Source: Streptomyces sp. NBC_01116
GTDB taxonomy: Bacteria > Actinomycetota > Actinomycetes > Streptomycetales > Streptomycetaceae
Assembly: GCF_041435495.1 (NCBI RefSeq)
Contig: NZ_CP108644.1
Location: 4,945,501 to 5,009,500 of the forward strand
Length of the DNA stretch: 64,000 nt
Direction of reading: 5' to 3'
Shown here: positions 41,425 through 49,593 of the stretch, in pieces
Layout: each line of letters opens with the position of its first letter
Position numbering within the stretch: position 1 is the first letter of the stretch
Made by a program: the position numbers and the translations under genes
The notes under the pieces: generated by a model
Told to the model about the DNA's origin: nothing
The model's input: the letters and a program-made list of their open reading frames with translations, nothing else
Database searches by the model: none

Positions 41425-42051
41425 TCAGCGGCTGAACCGGCCGAACGCCCCCCGGTGGAACAGGAGGGGTTCGCCCTCGTCCGTCGCCCCCAGCGCCTCC
41501 ACCCGGCCGACCACGATGAGGTGGTCGCCGCCGGTGTGGACGGCGTGGACACGGCAGTCGATCCAGGCGGGCACGGAGTCCAGCAGCGGGGAGCCGGTGG
41601 CCGGGGCGGGCGCGTGGGTCACGCCCGCGAACTTGTCGGCGCCGCTCACCGCGAACCCCCGGCACAGCGCGCCCTGTTCCGCCCCGAGGATGTTCACGCA
41701 GAACGCCCCGGCGCGGGCGATGCGGGGCCAGGTCGTCGACGTACGGGCGACCATGAAGGACACCAGCGGCGGGTCCAGCGACAGCGAGGCGAAGGACTGG
41801 CAGGCGAAGCCCGCGGGGCCGTCCGCGTCGTGCGCGGTGATCACGGTGACGCCGCTGGCGAAGTGGCCCAGCACGCGCCGGAACTCCTCCGGGGCCACGG
41901 GCAGCCGCTCGTCGTCCCGGACGGCTCTCAGGTCCGGCCGGGGCAGTGCCTCGGGCAGCGTCCCGGCAGGTCCCCCCGGTGCGGCTGTCGTGGCGGCGCC
42001 GACGGACCTGAGGTACCGGACGGCGGTGGCGGCCATGCCTGCGTGTCCCAT
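41425..42051 (-). CDS. Flavin reductase-like domain protein
   Basis: A 208-residue protein with the flavin reductase/FMN-binding split barrel (VLGHFASGVTVITAHDADGP, FASLSLDPPLVSFMVARTST, FCVNILGAEQ). These supply reduced flavin to two-component monooxygenases; HsaB of the steroid A-ring hydroxylase is one example. No oxygenase partner is adjacent. The first 45 residues are a non-conserved leader, so ATG 42051 or 42036 could be used. A perfect CTGACG-family operator lies 17-31 bp upstream (42068-42082), linking it to the acyl-CoA catabolic genes. Confidence 0.85.
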   Translation of the reverse strand: MGHAGMAATAVRYLRSVGAATTAAPGGPAGTLPEALPRPDLRAVRDDERLPVAPEEFRRVLGHFASGVTVITAHDADGPAGFACQSFASLSLDPPLVSFMVARTSTTWPRIARAGAFCVNILGAEQGALCRGFAVSGADKFAGVTHAPAPATGSPLLDSVPAWIDCRVHAVHTGGDHLIVVGRVEALGATDEGEPLLFHRGAFGRFSR

Positions 42052-42067
42052 CACGGGAACATTAGAA

Positions 42068-42082
42068 CTGACGGAACGTCAG
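42068..42082. promoter_or_regulatory. TetR-type operator, CTGACG family (site 4)
   Basis: CTGACGGAACGTCAG is a perfect 6-bp-arm palindrome with a 3-base spacer, directly before the flavin reductase gene. Confidence 0.65.
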
Positions 42083-42135
42083 ATGTGAAGGGTTCCTCCG
42101 CCGGGGGCGGCGCCTGCCACCGGTGGGCCGGGCGT

Positions 42136-42747
42136 CTACCACCAGTAGGCCGGGTAGGGGGCGGCCCCGGAGCCGTCCGTGCCGGAGCGGCGGCCCGCGC
42201 GTGCGGCCAGGAAGCCGGTGCCCGTGATCAGCACGGTGGCCAGGAGCAGCAGGAGGAGGAACGTCGTGGCCGCGGGCTGGGTCATCACGACGATGACCGC
42301 GGTGGCCGCGGCGGGGGAGTGCGCGGTGCGGGTGAGCGCCATCGCGCCGATCGCGAGGCCGCCCGCGACCGCGGCGGCCCAGGCCGATCCGCCGGCGACG
42401 GCGAGCGTCAGGAAACCCACGGCGGCCGAGACGAGCTGCCCGCCGATCACGCTGCGGGGCTGGGCCAGCGGCAGCGTGGGGGCGGCGAAGACCAGGGCGG
42501 TGCTGGCCGCGAGCGGCGGTATGAGCAGGGGGTGGCCGAGCGGGCCGCCGATGGCCACGAGCAGGAGCAGAGCGACCGAGCCGCCGAGCGTCGCCCTGGC
42601 GATGGCCGCGAGCGGTGGTCGTGTGGGCGCCCTGCTCGTCGGCAGGGGAGCCGCCCGGCGTACGGCGGAGGCGAGGCGGCGCGCCGCGACCGGACGAGGT
42701 GCGGCGAGGTGGGGGGCGGTGAGCTCGGGGGCGGGGGTCTCGGGCAC
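42136..42747 (-). CDS. HPP-family membrane protein
   Basis: A 203-residue protein with a basic, Ala/Pro-rich N-terminal 50 residues and about four to five transmembrane helices. It begins ARATLGGSVALLLLVAIGGP, then the HPLLIPPLAASTALVF segment with the His-Pro-rich signature, and QPRSVIGGQLVSAAVGFLTL. HPP proteins in other organisms are linked to nitrite transport, but the role in actinomycetes is unclear. It is divergent from the first CGNR gene (185 bp). Confidence 0.75.
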   Translation of the reverse strand: MPETPAPELTAPHLAAPRPVAARRLASAVRRAAPLPTSRAPTRPPLAAIARATLGGSVALLLLVAIGGPLGHPLLIPPLAASTALVFAAPTLPLAQPRSVIGGQLVSAAVGFLTLAVAGGSAWAAAVAGGLAIGAMALTRTAHSPAAATAVIVVMTQPAATTFLLLLLLATVLITGTGFLAARAGRRSGTDGSGAAPYPAYWW

Positions 42748-42932
42748 GGGGTTCCTTCCTCGGCGGTCAGCTAACGCATGGAGGGGTATTCTCGCATTAG
42801 CTCGGCCGAGGGGTGCTCCGCGGATGCGCGCGGAGGTGTGCGGATGTGTGGTGGAGGACGGTTCTCCCCGGCCGGGGTCCGGGGCAGGATGGGGGCGTGG
42901 ACAAGGGTGTCGTGGACGGGCGGGGGTGACCG

Positions 42933-43547
42933 GTGGCCGGTGAACTGCCGCTCTCGGGCGAGCCGTTGCCTCTGGAGCTGGTCAACACCACGTATGTGAG
43001 GGGCGGGGTGCGGGGGCGTCGGATGGACGCGCTCGCCGCCGGACCGCGGGCCGTGGGCGGCTGGCTGGCCGCGCGGCGTGACCGCTTCCCGGACGCCCTG
43101 GCAAAGAGGCTGCACGGGGTGGAGTCCGTCCCGCCCGTGCGGTATCAGGAGTTCCTGGAGCTGCGCGGGGCGCTGCGGTCGCTGGCCGCGGCGCGTACGT
43201 CCGGGGCGGCCCCCGGGGCGGATCCGCTCGCCGTGGTGAACACCCTCGCGCGATCGGCCGCGCGCTGGCCGGAGTTGGCGCCGGGGCCGGACTTCCGCTC
43301 CGTCGTCCGCACCGCTGCGGACGACGTCGGCAGGGAGGCCCTCGGGGAGATCGCCGCGGCTGCCGTGGACCTGTTCTCGGGCCCGGCCGCGGAGCGTCTG
43401 CGGGCCTGCCCCGCACCGGGCTGCATCCTCTACTTCGTCCGGACCCACGCCCGCCGGGAGTGGTGCACGGTGGGCTGCGGCAACCGGGTGAGGGTCGCCC
43501 GCCACAGCAGGCGCGCCCGGGACGGCGGGGCCGCGCGGGAGGCCTAA
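42933..43547 (+). CDS. ABATE/CGNR zinc-finger protein, copy 1
   Basis: A 204-residue putative transcriptional regulator. The N-terminal ABATE domain is recognised by GEPLPLELVNTTYVRGGVRG, and the C-terminal zinc finger by RACPAPGCILYFVR, then REWCTVGCGNRVRVARH, with the four cysteines and the CGNR box. The GTG at 42933 is the natural start (MAGELPLSGEPLPLEL). The TAA stop coincides with the left tip of a MITE-like element. A second CGNR gene lies just beyond that element in the opposite orientation. Confidence 0.85.
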   Translation: MAGELPLSGEPLPLELVNTTYVRGGVRGRRMDALAAGPRAVGGWLAARRDRFPDALAKRLHGVESVPPVRYQEFLELRGALRSLAAARTSGAAPGADPLAVVNTLARSAARWPELAPGPDFRSVVRTAADDVGREALGEIAAAAVDLFSGPAAERLRACPAPGCILYFVRTHARREWCTVGCGNRVRVARHSRRARDGGAAREA

Positions 43548-43711
43548 GGGCTGTCCCGCGATTCCCGGCGGGCGCGCGACGACAGCTACGGCACCTCGCC
43601 GAGTTGTCGGAACGTCCCCATACATCTCGTATGCGGACGTCCCTCCGCCGTGCGATGCACCGCATCCGACGCCGCGCGCCGATCCACCGGGAATTGCGGG
43701 ACAGCCCTTAG
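43544..43711. mobile_element. MITE-like palindromic element, copy B (168 bp)
   Basis: The 25-bp terminal inverted repeats at 43544-43568 and 43687-43711 match at 24 positions and begin CTAAGGGCTGTCCCGCGATT. There is no ORF. The central hairpin is 43612-43623/43629-43640 with one mismatch. Its core matches copy A at 18736-18951 (GTTGTCGG, CCCTCCGCC and TGCGAT in the same order), although the ends differ. The left tip overlaps the TAA stop of the upstream CGNR gene. Confidence 0.7.
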
Positions 43712-43757
43712 CGGCGGCGGCGCGGAGGCTTGAGGGCGACGGCGCGGAGGGGCGGTT

Positions 43758-44345
43758 TCAGGCCCCGGAGCGCCGGGCGTAGTGGCGCTGCGCCTTCGCC
43801 CGGTTGCCGCAGCCCGCCATGGAGCACCAGCGGCGCGTCCCGTTCTTGGAGACGTCGTAGAAGTGCAGGACGCAGGCGTGGTTCGCGCAGGGGCGGATGC
43901 GGTCGGGCCGGTCCGCGACCAGGTGCAGCCAGTTCTCCGCCGCGTACCAGGCCGGAGCCCAGGACGGGTCGTCCACCTCCACCACCGACTCCGGGAGCCC
44001 GTCGGACCCCAGGGCGTGGCGGATGCGGCCGTGGGCGAGGACCTCGTTCAGTCGGTCGGCGCTCTCGGGGGTGGCCGGATCCTGATGGCCGGTCGAGGCG
44101 GCCAGGCTGTCGAGCGCCGTCCGGGCGAGGAGCAGCCTCTCCAGCGTGACGCGGTCGGCGGCCGGGGCCGGTGCGGGCCCGAGGTGTTCGCGTACCGGAG
44201 GGCTGTTCAGCCAGACGGCGAGGCCGGCCGCGGAGTCCAGCAGGTCGTGCGGGCCGTCCCCGTCGATCCAGCGGGTGTTGAGCAGGTCGAGGGCGAGCGG
44301 CTCGCCGGTCAGCGGCCGGGGGTCCGCACCGGGGGAGTGCGACAC
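43758..44345 (-). CDS. ABATE/CGNR zinc-finger protein, copy 2
   Basis: A 195-residue paralogue of the protein at 42933. The ABATE part begins LTGEPLALDLLNTRWIDGDG. The zinc-finger end is RIRPCANHACVLHFYDVSKN, then RRWCSMAGCGNRAKAQRHYA. The GTG at 44345 has AAGGAG eight bases upstream and starts the conserved region; the 40-residue extension to 44465 is rejected. It is divergent from a VOC gene at 44514, which it may control. The intervening region has repeated TAACC/CAAATG motifs. Confidence 0.87.
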   Translation of the reverse strand: MSHSPGADPRPLTGEPLALDLLNTRWIDGDGPHDLLDSAAGLAVWLNSPPVREHLGPAPAPAADRVTLERLLLARTALDSLAASTGHQDPATPESADRLNEVLAHGRIRHALGSDGLPESVVEVDDPSWAPAWYAAENWLHLVADRPDRIRPCANHACVLHFYDVSKNGTRRWCSMAGCGNRAKAQRHYARRSGA

Positions 44346-44513
44346 GGGTGGGCTCCTTCCGTCACGCGGGCGGGGATGACTGATCCGTCCATCATAACCA
44401 GCCAAATGAAGATCACCGGTTGACCTGGACTGCATCTCGGTTCTAACCTTCAAATGCGGTGTCAATGGTTACGGGATCATCTCGCGACCTCGGACGAAGG
44501 AGTGGGATCGATC
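44346..44513. promoter_or_regulatory. Divergent promoter with repeated TAACC-CAAATG motifs
   Basis: ATAACCAGCCAAATG (44395-44409) and CTAACCTTCAAATG (44443-44456) are direct near-repeats, followed by GGTTA in the opposite sense at 44467. This is a plausible operator for the CGNR protein in the AT-rich divergent region. Confidence 0.4.
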
Positions 44514-44969
44514 ATGGGCAAGGCGAAGAATCTCCAGACCGGCCACGTCGGGCTCAACGTCACCGACCTGGAACGCTCGGCCGCCTTCTACCGCGAGGTC
44601 TTCGACTTCGAGGTGCTGGCCGAGGGCAAGGACGCCGATCGCCGCTGGATCTTCCTGGGGCGCGGCCCCCGGCTCATGGTCACCCTGTGGCAGCAGAGCG
44701 AAGGCACGTTCGCGACGGCCCTTCCCGGTCTCCATCACCTCTCGTTCCAGGTGGACTCCGTCGAGGAGGTCCGAGCCACGGAGGAGGTCCTGCGCGGGCT
44801 GGGCACGGAGTTCGCCCACGAGGGCGTCGTGCCGCACGGCGAGAGCGGCACCTCGGGCGGGATCTTCTTCACCGACCCCGACGGCATCCGCCTGGAGGTC
44901 TACGCGCCGACCGGGGCGGACCCGGCGGATGCCCCTACCGCCGGTGCTCCCACCTGCGGATTCTTCTAG
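44514..44969 (+). CDS. VOC-family protein (glyoxalase-like dioxygenase fold)
   Basis: A 151-residue protein with two beta-alpha-beta-beta-beta units: LQTGHVGLNVTDLERSAAFY, FYREVFDFEVLAEGKDADRR, GLHHLSFQVDSVEEVRATEE and IFFTDPDGIRLEVYAPTGAD. Metal-ligand positions (His, His, Glu) are all present (GHVG, HHLS, LEVY), so it may be an active metal enzyme. The ATG follows GAAGGAG. It is followed at once by a PNPOx-fold gene across a tandem 8-mer repeat and is likely co-transcribed. Confidence 0.85.
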   Translation: MGKAKNLQTGHVGLNVTDLERSAAFYREVFDFEVLAEGKDADRRWIFLGRGPRLMVTLWQQSEGTFATALPGLHHLSFQVDSVEEVRATEEVLRGLGTEFAHEGVVPHGESGTSGGIFFTDPDGIRLEVYAPTGADPADAPTAGAPTCGFF

Positions 44970-44999
44970 AGCGGCAGAGCGGCAGAGCGGCAGAGCGGC
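44968..44999. repeat. Tandem AGAGCGGC x4
   Basis: Four perfect 8-bp units begin inside the TAG stop of the VOC gene and run into the AGGAGG ribosome-binding site of the next gene. A change in copy number would alter the spacing between the two genes but not the Shine-Dalgarno itself. Confidence 0.85.
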
Positions 45000-45013
45000 A
45001 GGAGGGCGGGGCC

Positions 45014-45949
45014 ATGAGCGGATATCACCGGGGTGAGGTCGCCGTGCAGGAGCGGGCGGGTCTCGCCCGGCGGGCGGCGGGCGCGGGGCGGGCCATCCGC
45101 TCCGACATCCCCGAGGTGGCGGCGGACTTCCTCGTCCGGCAGCCCTTCCTGGTGGTGGGCGGCGCGGACGAACGGGGGCGGATCTGGGCGACCCAGCTCT
45201 CCGGCGAACCGGGATTCCTGAGCGTTCCCGCGCCCGACACCCTGATCATCGGGGCGCTGCCGCCGCCCGGCGACCCGTTGGCCGGCCTGCTGTCCGGCGC
45301 CGGCACGGGCGGGGCGGCTCCCGCCCGGATCGGCATGATCGGCATCGAACCGGAGACCCGGCGCCGGATGCGGATGAACGGCCGGGCGGTCCGTGCCGGG
45401 GACGGGCTCCGCGTCGACCTCGACCAGGCCGTCGCCAACTGCCCCAAGTACATCCAGGTGCGCCGGCACCGCCGGATCGCCCCGCGCGAGGAGGCCGGTC
45501 AGCGGATCGCGGTCCCGGACGGCGACGCCCTGAGCCCCGCGCAGCAGGAGGCGCTGCGGACCGCCGACACCTTCTTCGTCGCCACCGCGTCCGACCGGGG
45601 CGACGCCGACGCCTCGCACCGGGGCGGCAATCCGGGCTTCGTCCAGGTGCTCACACCCCGGCTGCTGCGCTGGCCCGACTACGCGGGCAACGGCATGTTC
45701 CTGACCCTGGGCAACCTCGAACTCAACCCGGCCGCCGGTCTCCTCGTGCCCGACTGGGACACCGGGGCCTCCCTCCACCTGACCGGCTCCGCCCGCACCG
45801 TCTGGGACGGGGACGCGGTGGCGCGGATCCCGGGGGCGGAGCGCCTCGTGGAATTCGAGGTCACCGCCGTACGGGAGATCGCCGCCGCCTCCCCGCTGCG
45901 CTGGTCGGACCCTGAATTCCACCGGCGCAACCCGCCGGTGGCCGGCTGA
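45014..45949 (+). CDS. PNPOx-fold flavin/haem-binding protein
   Basis: A 311-residue protein of the pyridoxamine 5'-phosphate oxidase-related superfamily, with two split-barrel-like halves. Segments are FLVRQPFLVVGGADERGRIW, CPKYIQVRRHRR (conserved Cys-Pro-Lys-Tyr) and RTADTFFVATASDRGDADAS. It resembles the 'pyridoxamine 5-phosphate oxidase family' proteins with the CPKY motif, not PdxH itself. The likely ligand is FMN, F420 or haem. The ATG is preceded by AGGAGGG at slightly long spacing. Confidence 0.8.
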   Translation: MSGYHRGEVAVQERAGLARRAAGAGRAIRSDIPEVAADFLVRQPFLVVGGADERGRIWATQLSGEPGFLSVPAPDTLIIGALPPPGDPLAGLLSGAGTGGAAPARIGMIGIEPETRRRMRMNGRAVRAGDGLRVDLDQAVANCPKYIQVRRHRRIAPREEAGQRIAVPDGDALSPAQQEALRTADTFFVATASDRGDADASHRGGNPGFVQVLTPRLLRWPDYAGNGMFLTLGNLELNPAAGLLVPDWDTGASLHLTGSARTVWDGDAVARIPGAERLVEFEVTAVREIAAASPLRWSDPEFHRRNPPVAG

Positions 45950-46006
45950 ACCGAACCGAACCGACCCGGTCCGACCCGGTCCGCCCCGCACGGCCGGTGC
46001 GCCCGC

Positions 46007-46936
46007 TCAGCGGCCCCGGTACTCGGGCGACCGGCGCTCGACGAAGGACGCCACGCCCTCGGTGGCGTCGCGCGTGGTCATGTTGATCTCCTGGGCGGCG
46101 GCCTCCGCCGCGAACGCCGTGGCCCGGTCGCCGTCGAGCGAGGCGTTCACCAGCTGCTTGGTCAGGGCGAGGGCCCGGGTGGGGCCCACCGCCAGCCGGC
46201 CCGCCCACTCCTTGGCCAGGGCCTCCAACTCCCCGCCCGGGACGGTGCGGTTGACCAGGCCCAGCCGCTCCGCGTCCGCCGCAGGCAGCGCGTCCCCGAA
46301 GAACATCAGCTCCTTGGCGCGCTGCGGGCCCACCAGCCGGGGCAGGAGATACGCGCCGCCGCCGTCCGGTACGAGCCCCCGGCGTACGAAGACCTCGATG
46401 AACTTCGCCGTGTCGGCCGCCAGCACCAGGTCGCACGCGAACGCCAGATGCGCCCCGATCCCGGCCGCCGTCCCGTTGACGGCGGCGATCACCGGCTTCT
46501 CGCAGTCCAGCACGGCGGCGATCAGCCGCTGCGCGCCGAGCCGGATCGTCCGGGCGACGTCCCCGGGGACCCGCTCGCCCGCCGTGGCCGGGGCGCCGCG
46601 CAGGTCGGCGCCCGCGCAGAAGCCCCGGCCGGTGGCGGTGAGCACGACGGCCCGCACGGCGGGGTCGGCGGAGGCCTCGGCCAGCAGGCCGATGATCCGC
46701 TCCCGCTGGTCCCAGGTGACGGCGTTCATGGCCTCGGGCCGGTTGAGGGTGATCCACGAGACGCCGCCGTCGAGGGAGTGCAGGACCGTCGCGTCCCGGG
46801 AGGCGGTCCAGGGCCCGGCTTCGGTGGCGGCCTCCGTCGCGTCCCGGGGGGCGGCCCCGGCCTGGGGAGTGGTCTCTGCCCCGGCCCGGGGGGCGCCCCC
46901 GGCTTCGGGAGCGGCCCCCGCCGCCTCCCCGCTCAC
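46007..46936 (-). CDS. Enoyl-CoA hydratase/isomerase
   Basis: A 309-residue crotonase-fold enzyme. The oxyanion-hole segments are GRGFCAGADLRG (about 105-116) and NGTAAGIGAHLAFACDLVLA (about 150-169). Catalytic-position residues appear in VRRGLVPDGGGAYLLPRLVG. The C-terminal FVERRSPEYRGR is standard. A 45-residue Ala/Gly/Pro-rich leader precedes the core (ISWITLNRPEAMNAV-like start), so the true start may be internal. The GTG at 46936 overlaps the TGA of the upstream NDP-forming ligase gene (GTGA), indicating one operon. Confidence 0.88.
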   Translation of the reverse strand: MSGEAAGAAPEAGGAPRAGAETTPQAGAAPRDATEAATEAGPWTASRDATVLHSLDGGVSWITLNRPEAMNAVTWDQRERIIGLLAEASADPAVRAVVLTATGRGFCAGADLRGAPATAGERVPGDVARTIRLGAQRLIAAVLDCEKPVIAAVNGTAAGIGAHLAFACDLVLAADTAKFIEVFVRRGLVPDGGGAYLLPRLVGPQRAKELMFFGDALPAADAERLGLVNRTVPGGELEALAKEWAGRLAVGPTRALALTKQLVNASLDGDRATAFAAEAAAQEINMTTRDATEGVASFVERRSPEYRGR

Positions 46937-49161
46937 CGGCACACCGCCAGCGCGTCCAGGGCCACCGCGCCCTGCCCGCGCCCCAGCACCACCAGCGGGT
47001 TGATGTCCAGCTCGGTCAGGTCGTCGCCCAGCTCCAGGGCCATACGCTGCACCCGCAGCACCACTTCGACGAGGGCGTCCACATCGACGGGCGGCCCGCC
47101 GCGCACCCCCTCCAGCAGGGCCCGGCCGCGCAGCTCGCCGAGCATGTCCCGGGCGTCCCGCTCGCCGAACGGCGGCACCCGTACCGCCGCGTCGTGCAGC
47201 ACCTCCACCAGGACGCCGCCGAGCCCCACGGTGACGGTCGGGCCGAAGAGCGCGTCGTGGGTCACCCCGACCATCATCTCGACGCCCCGGTCGATCATCT
47301 GGCAGACCAGGATGCCGTCCAGGTCCACGGACTCGTACCGGGCGATGTCGGTCAGCTCGCGGTAGGCGTCGCGGACCTGGCTGGCCGAGGTGAGGCCGAC
47401 CTTCACCAGGCCCAGCTCCGTCTTGTGGGCGAGCCGGGGCCCGGAGGCCTTCATCACCACCGGGTAGCCGACCGGGCCCGCCGCCCGGACCGCCGCCGCC
47501 GCGCTGGTCACCAGCTGCTCGCGCGGCACCCGGATCCCGTACGCGCGCAGGAGCTGCTTCGCCGCGTGCTCGCTGAGCTGCTGCCCCGGCCGGAGCAGGC
47601 CCCGCGCCTTGCGGAAGGAGGGCGACGGGGTGCGCGGGGCGTCCTCGAAGGGGGAGCGGTAGCGGTCGGTGAAGCGGTGGTGGTCCAGATAGGCCTTCAC
47701 GGCGGTGACGCAGTTGCGCGCCGTACGGAAGGTGGCGAGGCGGGAGGAGCCCAGCAGGGTGGTGCGGTAGGCGTCCTCGGTGCCGACGGGGGAGCCCCAG
47801 ACGACGCAGACCAGCTTGTCGGTGGCCTCCGCCGCGTCCGCCAGGTCCTGGGCGAGCCGGTCGCTCATCGGCGGGAACGGGCCGGTGATCGGGCAGATCA
47901 GCACCCCGACCGACGGGTCCGCGAGGATCGCGTCGATGATCTTCCGGCCGCGCCAGTCGCCGACCGGGTGGCCGCCGTTGTCGATGGGGTTGGCGACGTT
48001 CAGGTAGTCGGGTATCCAGGTGTGCAGCTCGTCCTGCTTCTCCGGCGACAGCGCGGGCAGCGAGAGGCCCGCCGCCGTCGCCAGGTCCGCGAAGTGCGCG
48101 CCGGTGCCGCCGGAGATCGAGTACACGGCGACCCCCTCGGCCTGCGGCGGGCGGGCGCGGGCCAGCAGGGCCGCGGTGTCCTGGAGTTCGTCCAGGCCGT
48201 TCACCCGGATCACCCCGAACTGTCGCATCGCGGCGTCCACCACCTCGTCCGCCCCGGTCAGCTTGCCGGTGTGCGAGGCGGCGGTCCTGGCGCCGGCCTC
48301 CGTGCGGCCCACCTTCACGGCGACGACGGGGACCCCGGCGCGGGCGGCCCGGTCGGCGGCGAGCAGGAAGGCGCGGCCGTCCTTGAGCCCCTCGACGTAA
48401 CAGGCGATGGCCCCGACCTCGGGGAGCTGGGCGAAGTACGCGAGGAAGTCGGCGGTCTCCAGATCGGCCTCGTTGCCCGTGGGGGCCCAGTGCGAGAGCC
48501 GGATGCCCAGCTCCTGGAGGGCGTGGATCGGGCGGCCCTGGTGTCCGGACTGGGTGATCAGGGCGATGGCGGGGCCCTGGAGGTCCTCCCGGAACCTCTC
48601 GAAGGCGTTCAGGTTGGTGTTCGGTCCGAGCAGGCGCAGGCCGGAGCGCTCCGCCGCCGCCGCCAGCCGGGCCTGGGCCTCCGCGCCCGCCTCCCCGGTC
48701 TCGGCGAACCCGGAGGCGAAGGCGACGGCGAAGGGCACCTTGGCCTCGCCCAGCTCCTCGATCACCGGGAGCGGGTCCGCGACCAGCAGGACCGCGAGGT
48801 CGACCGGCCCGGGCGCGTCGGCGACCGAGGGGAAGCACTCCCGGCCGAACACGGTCCGCCGGGTCGAGTGCACCGGGTGCAGCCGGGCCCCGACCCGGTC
48901 GGCCCAGGCGATGAGCTGCCGGGTGATGCCGGTGTTGGGGCGGCCCTCGGCGTCCGAGGCGCCGACGACGGCCACGGACCGGGGCCGGAAGAAGCGGTCC
49001 AGGTCGGGCACGGTCAGGTGCAGCGGTCGCCCGCTGACGTCGAGACCGCCCCGGGCCGAGGCCGTCGGCAGGCTGACGACGGCGGCGTGCGGCTCCTCGC
49101 CGCAGGCCACCACCCGGGCACGGAAGTCGGTGGTGAGGGTGCCGTGAGTCGATCCAAGCAT
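46933..49161 (-). CDS. NDP-forming acyl-CoA ligase (acetate-CoA ligase ADP-forming type)
   Basis: A 742-residue fused alpha-beta enzyme activating an acid with ATP and CoA. It has an N-terminal CoA-binding domain (FFRPRSVAVVGASDAEGRPN), ligase-CoA domains (LITQSGHQGRP; AASHTGKLTGADEVVDAAMR) and a C-terminal ATP-grasp domain (GIRVPREQLVTSAAAAVRAA, YPVVMKASGPRLAHKTELGL). The ATG at 49161 (MLGSTHGTLTTDF) follows AGGAG and matches the usual actinobacterial N-terminus. It is coupled with the enoyl-CoA hydratase gene. Two CTGACG-family operators lie 59-97 bp upstream. Confidence 0.9.
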   Translation of the reverse strand: MLGSTHGTLTTDFRARVVACGEEPHAAVVSLPTASARGGLDVSGRPLHLTVPDLDRFFRPRSVAVVGASDAEGRPNTGITRQLIAWADRVGARLHPVHSTRRTVFGRECFPSVADAPGPVDLAVLLVADPLPVIEELGEAKVPFAVAFASGFAETGEAGAEAQARLAAAAERSGLRLLGPNTNLNAFERFREDLQGPAIALITQSGHQGRPIHALQELGIRLSHWAPTGNEADLETADFLAYFAQLPEVGAIACYVEGLKDGRAFLLAADRAARAGVPVVAVKVGRTEAGARTAASHTGKLTGADEVVDAAMRQFGVIRVNGLDELQDTAALLARARPPQAEGVAVYSISGGTGAHFADLATAAGLSLPALSPEKQDELHTWIPDYLNVANPIDNGGHPVGDWRGRKIIDAILADPSVGVLICPITGPFPPMSDRLAQDLADAAEATDKLVCVVWGSPVGTEDAYRTTLLGSSRLATFRTARNCVTAVKAYLDHHRFTDRYRSPFEDAPRTPSPSFRKARGLLRPGQQLSEHAAKQLLRAYGIRVPREQLVTSAAAAVRAAGPVGYPVVMKASGPRLAHKTELGLVKVGLTSASQVRDAYRELTDIARYESVDLDGILVCQMIDRGVEMMVGVTHDALFGPTVTVGLGGVLVEVLHDAAVRVPPFGERDARDMLGELRGRALLEGVRGGPPVDVDALVEVVLRVQRMALELGDDLTELDINPLVVLGRGQGAVALDALAVCR

Positions 49162-49219
49162 CGTTCCGCCCACTCCTGCTCGATGGCCCACCGGTGAACT
49201 GGCAGGGCCGGCCGGTTAG

Positions 49220-49234
49220 CTGACACACTGTCAG
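49220..49234. promoter_or_regulatory. TetR-type operator, CTGACG family (site 5)
   Basis: CTGACACACTGTCAG has CTGAC/GTCAG arms around ACACT. It lies upstream of the NDP-forming ligase operon and is paired with site 6, 24 bp centre to centre. Confidence 0.55.
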
Positions 49235-49243
49235 TTTACTGAA

Positions 49244-49258
49244 CTGACGCTGCGTCAG
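49244..49258. promoter_or_regulatory. TetR-type operator, CTGACG family (site 6)
   Basis: CTGACGCTGCGTCAG is a perfect 6-bp-arm palindrome. Together with site 5 it gives this operon the only tandem operator pair of the set. Confidence 0.65.
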
Positions 49259-49364
49259 GAATGGGTGTGCAGGCAAAGGCTCCTGTGAGCGCCGGGTGAC
49301 GGTGCGGCCGGAGCCGCGCGTGGTCACGGAGGGGCATGGCGTGGCGTAGGGTGGTGTTCACCGA

Positions 49365-49438
49365 CGCGGGGTGGAGCAGCTCGGTAGCTCGCTGGGCTCA
49401 TAACCCAGAGGTCGCAGGTTCAAATCCTGTCCCCGCTA
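49365..49438 (+). tRNA. Initiator tRNA-fMet (CAT)
   Basis: The 74-nt cloverleaf has acceptor CGCGGGG (49365-49371) pairing with CCCCGC(T), D-arm GAGCAGCTCGGTAGCTC, anticodon CAT at 49399-49401, and T-arm GCAGGTTCAAATCCTGT. Initiator hallmarks are visible: three consecutive G-C pairs in the anticodon stem (GGG/CCC) and an unpaired first position (C1 opposite U72). The 3' CCA is not encoded. It starts translation of all proteins. Confidence 0.96.
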
Positions 49439-49447
49439 CTGAAGAAC

Positions 49448-49489
49448 ACGACCGAGGCCCGGATCCCTGTGGATCCGGGCCTCGGTCGT
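49448..49489 (+). terminator. 19-bp stem-loop terminator after tRNA-fMet
   Basis: Arms 49448-49466 and 49471-49489 are perfectly complementary around the loop CTGT, ten bases after the tRNA, followed by a short pyrimidine stretch TTCTCCCC. A clear intrinsic terminator. Confidence 0.85.
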
Positions 49490-49593
49490 TCTCCCCGGCC
49501 GAACGCCGAGTGCCTCCTCCGCCGGACGCTCGGACATCCTTCCCGGTCACTGAGCCATGGGCGGGGGCCGCCCCGTCGGGCGAGGCTGAGGCC

